Of a DNA stretch of 64,000 nt, positions 35,215 through 45,300 are shown one piece after another. The stretch covers positions 558,001 to 622,000 of the forward strand of contig JAUPFP010000054.1 in assembly GCA_036925085.1 (NCBI GenBank), written 5' to 3'. The notes under the pieces were generated by a model that saw only the letters and a program-made list of their open reading frames with translations, did no database searches and had not been told where the DNA came from. How positions within the stretch are numbered: position 1 is the stretch's first letter; each line of letters begins with the position of its first letter. Position numbers and translations under genes: made by a program. The DNA comes from Brachycybe producta (taxonomy: Eukaryota > Arthropoda > Diplopoda > Playtdesmida > Andrognathidae).

Positions 35215-35302
35215 ACCTGGTTAGAGGCTAGAATGTCAAGCTAGCTTGCAAAACTATTATTTCTCAGACTAGAACTCAAGCCTTTAACCAGGTTTTATTT
35301 TT
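35215..35302. repeat. Small hairpin, ACCTGGTTAGAGGCT arms
   Basis: ACCTGGTTAGAGGCTAG on the left is mirrored, with changes, by CTAGAACTCAAGCCTTTAACCAGG on the right. It lies in the paxillin/CDC45 spacer. Confidence 0.55.
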
Positions 35303-35690
35303 TATTGGACTGAAAGACACATTTTATCGGTTGCCATATTTACGAGGCTTCAAACCTATCAGGAAAAAAAGACACTGATGCGGTTATATTGTCCTGAAAT
35401 GGCCTGAACGATTATCAGTAAGGAGGTGCAAGTTTTCATCTCACTCCATGATTGATCCTCACTTCTCACAATTATTCTTAAGAAATATGGATTAAAAGAA
35501 AAACTCGTAAGGTTTTTTTTATGCAAATTTCATTTAATCAGCTTCTGTCGAATCCCATTTTAAGATGTGGAAGTAATAAGTTCTTCGAAAAAGTGCCAAC
35601 TATATTTAGTTTTATTTTTAGTTCAAATTTGGAATCTCATAAATAAAAGGTAAAAACAAATTTATGCTTTTTTTTGCAATGGAAGGGATT

Positions 35691-36171
35691 TTTTAGAGGC
35701 TAGTGTTTTTCTAACAGATGAATTAATAAGTTAAAAGCAATACTTAGAGGTAGTTCAACTAAGAACTTTTCTTATGAGACAACGTTCAGTGTTGAAGCTG
35801 AGATGGCGCCACCTCTACTTTAACCTAAATTTCTTCTTATTTGAATTATATTCAAAGTTAAGTTTATTATCAAAGAGTTTCTTATCAACATCGAGGTTAT
35901 TAGGGACTTTCCAACTGTCAATATTACATTTTAATACAAGTGCAGTTGATTCAAAGTCGGTGAGGAAAACATGGAACATAAGGGGCCAGGATTCGAACTC
36001 GGAACCTCGAGGTGGCATAGACAGATCACCTCCAGTAAGAGAAAGTGAACGGTAAGCAAGTGGATTAAAAAGAATCTTGAAGAGAAGGCTATACACTCGC
36101 CCATGACGGTTTTGTCTAATAAGGAGTTGAGCCACTTCTGTTTATAAAGACTAATTCTAGCCTCTAAAAAG
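35691..36171 (-). mobile_element. Short element with TTTTTAGAGGCTAG inverted ends and a tRNA-like B box
   Basis: The left end TTTTAGAGGCTAGTG and the right end TTCTAGCCTCTAAAAAG form an inverted terminal repeat about 480 bp apart. On the minus strand the interior (about 35990-36005) contains AGTTCGAATCC, an excellent RNA polymerase III B-box match, embedded in GGTTCCGAGTTCGAATCCTG. A related sequence is at 30000-30430. It may be a tRNA-derived SINE inside a terminal-repeat element, or coincidence. Confidence 0.5.
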
Positions 36172-36714
36172 CCTCTTAAAAAAAAAAATGCATAATTTCA
36201 AGTTGTTTGCCTAACTCATAATAAACCAAGTTTGCGGTTAATTTGCAATGAGTCTACGTAATTAAGGTGTTTTTTCTAATATCTGTAAATACGATTTTTA
36301 TTGACAATATAATATACGCATAATAATCATGTTTTTGTCTTCGATATTATTATAGAGAGGTTTCTTTTTTTTCTTTGGCTTTTACTCGTAATGAATTAGG
36401 GTTAAAGATGAAGCAAAAAATAAAATAAGACATAGCGAATAACACAATTTAAACTTGCAAACAAATTATATGAAAAACGTAATTTTCTCGGACGTAAAAG
36501 GGTAATTAAATATTTGTAATATAATGTATTAATGAATTTTAACTTTCGCTTGTTATAAAGATTTTATAATAAATCTTTACATAATATTACGATTGAAATT
36601 ATGAAGAAACAAAATTATCTATAATTATGTTAATTGTGTATTTTTTTTGGCTTTTTTTTTTAAATGTTTGCTTTTAAAATTTAATTACGTATAATGTAGT
36701 TATTATTACTGCAG
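36172..36714. other. AT-rich spacer, nothing identified
   Basis: Very AT-rich with no open frame, recognisable repeat or RNA gene; upstream of the orphan exon. Confidence 0.5.
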
Positions 36715-37094
36715 TAAATTTTAAAACATCTTTTGAAGTTTTTTATTGGATAAAATCGTTTCTTATTCACGAAAATGTTCATGAAAATGCAACTTCAAAA
36801 GTTCATTACGCGTGGAGAATTTTAAGTGAGAGAATGGAACTGTTGGGTGCGAAATATTCCAAGAGAAGTCTGGAAGTCAAGAATTTCTTCATATCGAGTG
36901 TGCAGTGTATGCTTCAAAAGTTAAGCCAATTATGTTATCATGAGCTTTTGCAACAGTTTCTGGACAACCATAAACGGTTTAAATGTTATTTAAAAAAATG
37001 TCTGAAGATTGCTGAACTGCCCCCAGAAATTAAAAAGTTTAAACGTAACCCTTGTTTAGAGGGTAAAAGTCTGAAGTTCTCAAGTTTTGATTGA
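36715..37094 (+). CDS. Orphan coding-like terminal exon, unrecognised protein
   Basis: After an acceptor (TATTATTACTGCAG ending 36714) a frame of about 125 codons runs to TGA at 37092-37094, followed by AATAAA at 37156-37161. The product is Lys/Leu/Cys-rich with predicted helices, including ERMELLGAKYSKRSLEVK and LKIAELPPEIKKFKR. An in-frame ATG at 36834 could give an 86-residue protein. I do not recognise the family and found no upstream exon with a matching phase in the preceding 1.8 kb. It lies opposite the CDC45 3' region. It may be the last exon of an undetected small gene, or a retained fragment of one. Confidence 0.35.
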
Positions 37095-37283
37095 ATATAG
37101 ACTTTTTCTGTATTCTGAATGGAATACCACAATAAGTTCATAAAATTGAATAGTGAATAAAAATACAAATCATTTTATAAATATACAGTATTTAATTATT
37201 TACAGAAGATGAAAAGAAGAAAACAGAAAAAAACAATTATGATATTCCCTAAAATACCCGTTTCAATATTAAAACCTAAAAAC

Positions 37284-40200
37284 TTATTTCAATATGGACG
37301 TTAACGAGTCAAAAAAAGAACTGCTGTCGTCAGCCACAATCTTTATAACTAAAATAAAAGAGATAAAAACAATTGATTAATCCTTTTGAGAGAAGAAAAA
37401 AAAATCCTTTCTCTTACTGCAAGAATCGAAATTCTCGTGAATCGTCCTCGCTTTTGCCGAACTCCCCGCTTGCAAGAAAGCCTGTCCGAAAAAACTGCAA
37501 AGAAAAAATATCTTGTTAGGCCTTAAGTTCGATCGTCGAATGACGAAAAACCAGTTTTACTTCTTTGGAGAATCTTCGGACAAAGGTGGAATCCCAACTG
37601 CGAGACAAGTCCCATCGTCTCTGTTGCACGGTGAAACCAATACCAGTGGTAGATTACGAGACTTTCTGTTCTTAGACTTGTGAGAAATATAAAGGAACAT
37701 CAATTAAGTGTCCCTCATAATTGTCGTTTTAATGTTTCGTACCATTACGACATGAGCTTGAAGAAGTGAATGAGCTAAATTCATTAAGCAGATTGGATGC
37801 GAGAAGTAGTTACTTCCAGGAGCGCTCTACATAATCGAGATTTATACTTTTTAGAGAGGAGATTCGTGATTTTTCGAAACGTTTTTCAAACCTCCGAGAT
37901 AACGGCATATAAGAAAGGACCTGCCGAAATCACTTGATTCAGATCGAGAAAGGTCTGAACTTGTTGAAATGTGGCAGACGCTTGTTTCTTTGCTTGTTCG
38001 ATTCCTTTCTCGAGAACGTCCAGATTCGATCTGAACGAAAAATGACTTTTTCAGCGCACTTTTTAGCTATCTTATTATTGGAGTAAATTTCTATAAGAAA
38101 ACTTGGCACTTGGAGCGTGAGGAATTTGAATAATTACTCTACAAGCAGCCCAAAGGGCCAATCGCAGAGAGAGAGAGAGAGACGTTTTATGTTTCAGTGT
38201 TTTCGCACCACATTTAATGTCATTGCGTTTATTGCTTTCTAGAAGAAAAGATCGGAAATTCATTTGAGCTTTGTACCTCGAAAGACAAGAAAGTGCATCG
38301 AGAAAGTTATCTTTCGACGAACGGCCACCGTCCTGCGTTTTAAAAACGGTACACATATTAAATCATAAGGTAAGTGAGCCCCATAAAACAAAAAAAAGGA
38401 AACTCACTCCGGTTTCCAAGAGAGCCGAAGTTGCATAAACGAGATCGGCCGCACAATATTTGTGTTTGAAGCCGAACTGTGCAAAGAAGGATCCGTTCAC
38501 GATCTGATCGAGTCTGATCGGAAACAAAAAAACAAGTTAAATTGAGACAATTCCATTAAAAACCTTCTGTTTTATTTTGCTTAAGTTTCTCTCTCGAGTG
38601 TTTTTTCTACCCGTATTTTTCAACTTTTCCTTCGATCCACGACTTAACGTTATTCTTTAAAAACATGTCCATTGAAGAAAACTGTTGTCGACATTGAGAC
38701 AGCGGCAATCTTTGAAAATGGAAACAGATTTAACGAAGCGTATTTTATAAATAACGAAATCTATCTAGGTGCGGTCGAAATCGATCACATTTTGTTTCTA
38801 ACCCTAATTCCGCAAGAAACTCGTACAACTTCTTCTTTCCCTTCATGGTCCATAATCTGAATTGACAAGCTGTGTAAGTTGTATGTTTTAAACTCTGATA
38901 CAACGACCAATGACGATAGAGAACCAACTGCAACCTTTAGAAACAGTTAAGCATAATTATCGAAAACAATTAATTAAAGGTGGGCTCAATCAGTAAATTG
39001 ACAAATAGACTTGTAAAATATATAGAAAAAATTTCACAACCAACTTTAAAAGTGTAAACGGAGCCTCTTGAAAGGTGCTAAAAGGAGGGGAAACTAGAAA
39101 GTGTTTTAGAAACTAGAAGGGGGTAGCTCAATCACTTAATAGCGTTTTTATGTTGATATCTTTCAAAATAAGCTTTTTTTATGTCAGTTAGAAAATGTCC
39201 CAATTTTAAGTGGACAATATTTTTTTTTAAATTTTGATCCATAAAACGTTTATTTTGAAAGATAACAACATGCAAATAACATTAAGGGATTAAACTGCCC
39301 TTCTAGTTTCTAAAACACTTTCTAGTATCTCTTAATTTTGCTCCTGATTAAGATAGAATAATTACAACTGGTTAATCAGCAGCTATTCATAAATTGTTTA
39401 TCTTCTTTTATGATCTTAGAAAAATTACTGTTGAGCCACCAAAACGGACAAATCGAACCCGAAACGAGAACTAACTCTTTATCAAAAGATAGCTTCATGC
39501 TATTTACGGCTGTCGAGTTTTCTTCATCGTTCCTTAAAAAGAAAACACAAAGATACCATAATTCGTTTCCAAATGAAATTTTTTCCTGTCGAAACTTTTG
39601 CGTTACCTGTGATTCAACCGCGATACGTGACCTTGTAAACTACCGGCCTGTAAGACGTAATTACTTTGCTCGATCTTATGATTCACAAACGAATCCGTGA
39701 GACCGATAGAAGCCCACCTTAAACAAGAACAAGAAATTTGAAGTTCCGATTTAAAAACATGTACTTTAACGTTTCTTGCCACAAAAGATCGTTGTTATCT
39801 TTTGACATCTTCCAAGCGAGTTCGAAGAAGAGAATCGCAGTCTTTTGATTTAACGTAGTAAAAACGAGAAATTTCCATTAAGAAACGAAGAATCTCGAAA
39901 CAATTTTAGAGAAACCTACCGAAGGTCCGTGAAAACTGAACTGATTGTATTCAAATAGAATCTTATCTCGTTCCTGTTCCCATCGTTTCCGTTCGATACG
40001 TCGCTCAACCGCAGATTCGTCAAATCTTCTTCTCTTCGATGCTCTTTCAGAGTCTTCGTCATCTTCTTCTTCATCGTTTTCTTCATCAGACTGCATATAA
40101 AGAAGAAAAAATACGAGTCGAATAACTCATCATCCCTACAAGTCTAATTCCTCAATAGAAATTTACGTCGTCTTCGTCTCGATAGACTTTTTCGAGAGGA

Positions 40201-41013
40201 GGAAACTCGTCGTCTTCATCCGGTTTCATAAGAATTCGTACTTGTCCCGAATTGTAAACGTTAAAGATGTCGATCGGACGATGGCTATCGGCAACGAAAA
40301 ACACAGTGTCCTCATCGGGATTGAGTAAGTCGAGAAGATTCAGATTTGCACCGCAGTTTACAAACACAAAGTGTTTGACCTGAAGCAACGAAAACCTCGA
40401 TAAGTTTAATCAAATCGGATAAAATACACTCTTTTCATTGTACTTGTTCTGAATGATCATGAAAAGCTTTTTCCAGATCCTCGATTCCAGTTACAGGAAT
40501 CAAAGAATACAAAATGTGGTCGCATTGAAGAAGATACTAAGATAACAAAAAAAAAGGTGACTATAATGAATTCTGGACGATAAAAATGTATTTCTGAGTT
40601 GTTTTATACTTGAAGTATCTTGCAGGCACACAAAGCGTCGATATCGAAACTGACGAAAACAGCAATTCTCTGAATAACAAAACAGTTCCATTCATTAGGA
40701 TAGGGTTCTCAACGTGCGGCCCACTACACTCACAATTAACGTTAATTTTGCTTTCCTTTAGCCCTAAAGTTAAAATACACTACATCATATGGCAAAATTA
40801 CTCATTCAAATCGTTAAAACGATCGAATTCGTTAAAATATTAATTAAAACATACAAAAAACACAGTTTTAAATGGCCCCCCGCATTTCTCATTCGTTAAG
40901 CGAAAGTGGCCCAAATTCATTGAAATAATTACGAATTGATTAGTTTTCGATGTTTTAATCACCTTTCCAAGGATGGAATTATAAAAATCCGTACGAATAT
41001 CGTCCACGAACAT
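37284..41013 (-). CDS. CDC45: CDC45, replicative CMG helicase subunit (563 aa, 17 exons)
   Basis: Exons from the ATG down: 41013-40963, 40669-40610, 40536-40444, 40379-40167, 40090-39920, 39841-39780, 39717-39607, 39532-39476, 38934-38803, 38709-38611, 38513-38408, 38332-38277, 38030-37892, 37826-37743, 37676-37561, 37494-37418, 37348-37284. CDC45 joins MCM2-7 and GINS to form the unwinding helicase at replication forks. Diagnostic stretches are [11 protein letters not shown] at the start, [22 protein letters not shown] with [15 protein letters not shown] (the DHH-like fold core), an acidic linker followed by [20 protein letters not shown], and GFKHKY. Length is close to the human protein (566). 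The intron between exons 6 and 7 appears to use a GC donor. One foldback element sits in the intron 39475-38935. It is convergent with paxillin and divergent from spinster. Confidence 0.94.
39042..39372. repeat. Foldback element copy (CDC45 intron)
   Basis: Full two-arm copy: AGTGTTTTAGAAACTAGAAG, then ATGTTGATATCTTTCAAAAT on the left; the mirror plus CTTCTAGTTTCTAAAACAC on the right. It occupies most of the 541-bp intron between CDC45 exons 8 and 9. Confidence 0.85.
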
Positions 41014-41366
41014 ATTTTTAAGTGTAAAATTCCGATTAAAAGTCGGACTCTTTTTTAATAACAACAAAAAGTTCAGTTATTGGCGCCAAAATTCTGATTT
41101 AGTGATTAGCCGGCTGAGATTATTCTTTTACCGTCGCCGCTAACTGGTTTCTTTTGATTTCTAATTTTATCAATAGATGGCACACCATACTCCATTTGTT
41201 ATTCTAAACCACGGAGCAATTAGAGTGGTTTGATTATTATGAGAATCTTATAATAATTATTCTTATCTGATCACTCCAATCGAACTTTTGGAGCCAAGAT
41301 AAAAACAAATACCTTGTGACAGTGAATATGACGTCATGATTATATTTCACGTTCCATTTATGAAAA

Positions 41367-41571
41367 GGCAATTAAAAATCGGGACGAACATAAGTTGGCT
41401 CCGCCCTTTTTATGACGACCGGCAACTTCTAATTGGTTGGTTATGTAGTCTGACGTCATATTCTGCGCCCTTTTCAACGTCGAACCACACAACAAACCAA
41501 TTAGAAGTTGCCGGTCGTCATAAAAAGGGTGGAACCAACTTATGTTCGTCCCGATTTCTAATTGCCTGTCC
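41367..41571. repeat. Hairpin element, about 70-bp arms (CTCCGCCC family)
   Basis: Left arm 41367-41436 and right arm 41499-41571 are near-perfect reverse complements (AAAATCGGGACGAACATAAG, then GCCCTTTTTATGACGACCGG). A shorter relative at 60474-60599 shares CTCCGCCCTTTTATGACG. Confidence 0.85.
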
Positions 41572-41744
41572 ATTTATGATCGATTTACCAATCAGGTATA
41601 TAGAATCTGACGACATGACGTCAAATTGATGAACAACAGATTGTGCGATATACATCTAATGACTAACGTCTGGCCACTAGAGAATACTATGGGATTTTTA
41701 ATATTGGTTGCTCCGTTTGAACTCTCGTAACATTCTTCTCTCAG

Positions 41745-41977
41745 ATCTGTATGAGGAATCTTGTGATGTCAGAGGGGTTGACAGAAAATTTACGTTTACT
41801 TCATATTGTCTGATTAAAAATGGGGGTAATAACAAAAGAATGCCGAGAATCCATTTGTTTAAACTGTAGAATTAATTACCTATTATTCTTTTTCTATTAG
41901 ACTAAATGACATAATCGTAAATTTTATATCAACCCTTCTTACATCACAAGCTTCTTTTTATGACGAGGCAGGTATAT
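41745..41977. repeat. Foldback element, second family, copy 1
   Basis: Arms contain CTTGTGATGTCAGAGGGGTT on the left and AACCCTTCTTACATCACAAG on the right. The left arm continues to GGTAATAACAAAAGAATG, a string shared with 46443-46673. Confidence 0.7.
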
Positions 41978-42354
41978 AATAATTATTTATAACCATGCAA
42001 TCAAGTTGTACGTAATGAAGTACAGTGCTGCCACTGTGACGTCATTAATTGAGCTCATAGCTTTAAAAAGCTGTTTGATTTTCTAGTCGCCAGATACTAG
42101 CGTTAGTTTCATTTTCATTGGTTGGTTTTGTGGCGGTGTGGTTTATTTGTTTGGTTATTGGATAGTTTTGGAGTTTAGCCTCTAACTAAATATCAATCAG
42201 TTTAATCTCGTGTTGAACTTTATATCTTCTTTTTGAGACGCTTTTGTTTTCGTAAAATAGTATAGGAATTTTACGTTAATCTTAGAACGAATGTCGGTCA
42301 CGTGTGTCTGAATTCTGGTGTGGTTAATTTTATGCCGTGTTTGTGTGTATTGAT

Positions 42355-45300
42355 ATGAGTTCGAATCATGCATGGAGTAACGGAGTCGTCGATAATTCGT
42401 CTTCGGACGGAGGTGGCGAAGTGGTCGGCGGCGGCGTCAGAAGGGAAGTCCAAAACCAAATGGCTTCGATGGCGGCCGTCGACAATAGAACCGGTGTCAA
42501 TCGAACTGGTGTTTCTCGTTTTAGAGCATATTTAACTGTTACTATACTATGTCTAGTCAATTTATTGAACTATATGGACAGATTTACTGTCGCTGGTAAG
42601 TGGATAACAAAAAATAAAAATGACGTAAGAGAAATCTTAAAAGTTTTCGATAATCGAGTAGTTTGGTCTGGCACACCATATGACGTTCAATGACCTTTAA
42701 AAAGTTACGTTTTCATGCAGTTTTTTAACGTGTTTTACGTAAAATAGAACTCGACAGACATGATGTTTACTTTATTGTAACATTTCATAATGTTTACTTG
42801 TAGAAATTAAGTCAAAAACCTTCTATTTTGTAATCAGTGTTGTGCGTTTTTAACTTCACAACCTGTTCTCGCTTTTTTTTTAGTTTGGTGACAGCACCAC
42901 CTGGTGGACACTTTCGTTTAAAGTCAGGCGAAGTGATGACGCGCCGTCACGTGGTTTCCTCTCTCTCTCTCTCTCCCCCCCCCCCTTTTTTTGCAGTAAA
43001 TTATTTAAGAATTGTTGTAATTTATAATTACAGTATAATATTACATCAAAAGAATGATAATTACGCCGCGAAATGAAACATAATTACAAAGATAAATGAT
43101 TAAAGAGCAGATTTAATCTGTATTAATTTCGTCAGCTGTTGAAATTTTGAGTTTCTTATGTGAAACATTGCAGATGCGGATTGCGGTTTCAATATTTATA
43201 CTGTAATGTGTGCTACTGTTTGACGTCACGGTCAAGGTCACTGCGGGTTTTACCTGTGAATCCGCATTTGTTTTTTTAAGCCGGTTTCAGACGATGTGAA
43301 CAGTTGTCAGATATTTTATCTTTGAATCCTTTGCCACAGGGTTTTAATATAGGCAGAAATATATAAGAAGTACTTTTGAATACGGTTATTTTCTGTTCTG
43401 TTTTCTGTGTAAAGGGTAGAAAGTGATAATATGTGCCAAGTACACACATCGTGGGAAACCGGCAGCATCGTTATTGTTGAAAATCTTATTTTTCCTTCGT
43501 TTAGGTGAAAAATGGAGTGAAACTTGAATGTGTTTTAGAATCTAGAAGGGTCGTCGCTTCATCACTTTCATTCATGTTGATATCTTTCAAAATAAACTTT
43601 TTGTAAATAAAAATTAAAGAAATGTTGCCTTGTTTGATTGATTTTGGATTATTTTCAAATTGATATAAAAAGTTTATTTTGAAAGATATCAACCTGAAAA
43701 TAAGCTGAATTGATTGAGTTGTCCTTCTAGTTTCTAAACACTAGTTTCTTGACTTTTTTTATTCTGAAAGACAGAATAATTAATAAATCGTGAGTTTGAA
43801 AATCAGCTGTTTATAATACAATTGGAAAAGTTTTGGATTTTCGAACTTTTCTGTTGTTGTTTTTGTTTTATTTCTGGACATTGGTCAGTTCGTTTGTTTT
43901 CGGAAAAAATTTATAATAAAACAAAATGTCTTGTGGACTTTATATGTCAGAAAAACCACAAACTTAATGATATTTCTTGAAAAACAAAACGAATAGTTCA
44001 TTAGTGAATTTTCCATTAAAGTTAGGTCAAAAGTTAATGCAATTGACATAAATAATTTGAGAAGCAAAAAATGAAAGAAAAAATCAAATTTGTTAGAAAC
44101 TAGAATAGTAGGCGAATATGCTAAAAGTATTTTAATGATATCTTTAAAAATAAACTTTTATGACAATTCTGAAAAAGTACAAATAAAAAATAAACAAATA
44201 AAAAGTAAAAATTCGATCATTTAAGAAAACTCCTTAATAAAAAAAAAGTTAATTTTGAAAGATATCATGAAAATCTGTTTAACATATTCTCCTGCTATTC
44301 TACTTTTTAATAGGGTTTCTTTCAGGAGCAAAGTGTTTTGGAAACTAGAAGATTAACTAAATCCTTGAAGGAAGGGGGGGGGGGGGGTATTTTAATGTTG
44401 ATATCTTTCAAAATAAACTTTTTATATAGACAAAAATGAAAGGAATATTGACTGCTTGAAGTTCTGTCATTTTCAAACTGACATAAAAAGTTTATTTTGA
44501 AATATATCACGTCAAGATTGAGCTACCATTGCTCTTCTAGTTTCTAAAAAACACTTTGAAGTTTCTCTTCATAATGCACCTGAAAGATAGAATAATCAGA
44601 GTTCGATAGGCGTTTACAATAGAACCACCTTATTGTAAAGCGCGTTCTGATGACGTCATATATTTGGTGTTCGCCTCTGACCCCGTTTGAAGCGTACATT
44701 AATAATTTTGAGCTTTTTTTTTCGTTTTGTCAGGTGTTTTGCCGGAAGTGATGTCATATTACAGGATCGAGAACTCCGAAGGTGGATTACTACAGACTGT
44801 TTTCGTTTGTAGTTACATGATATTCGCACCGATTTTCGGCTATTTGGGAGACAGATACAGTCGAAAGGCCATTATGGCCGTTGGAGTTCTATTCTGGAGC
44901 GTTACCACTCTAACGGGATCTTTCGTACCGTCCACGGTAAGTGGCACGCATTACTAATTAACCTCTGATTTATTATTTTTTTTTTCAGAAGCAACTTTAA
45001 GGTGGCTTTTAATGGTGTAAATGGGGGCCTCTTCCGAACTCTTGATTATTCTTGTCTTTCATAGTGCAAAATGAAGAAAAACTTAAATGTGTTTTCGAAA
45101 CTAGAAGGGTAAGTATTTTCATGTTTGATATTTTTCAAAATAAGCTTTTTCTATCAGTTTGAAAGTTAACCAACTTTACAGTTTAAACATTTTTTTAAAA
45201 AAAAAATTTGTTGTATAAAAAGTTTATTTTGAAAGATATCAACATGAAAACAGCTTTAAGTAATTGAGCTACCCATCTAGTTTTAAAACACTTTCCAGTT

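Larger units (their letters stand above)
41014..42354. promoter_or_regulatory. Shared 1.3 kb region between divergent CDC45 and spinster
   Basis: The two genes start head to head. The region contains a hairpin element (41367-41571) and a second foldback family copy (41745-41977). No TATA box or coding frame stands out. It presumably contains both promoters; whether they share elements cannot be read here. Confidence 0.5.

Noticed and set aside
37384..37417. CDC45 ending in FFFFSQKD within exon 16
   Set aside because: Using the donor at 37417 and exon 37348-37284 gives a C-terminus (IIKIVADD...FFDSLTSIL) that resembles known CDC45 ends.
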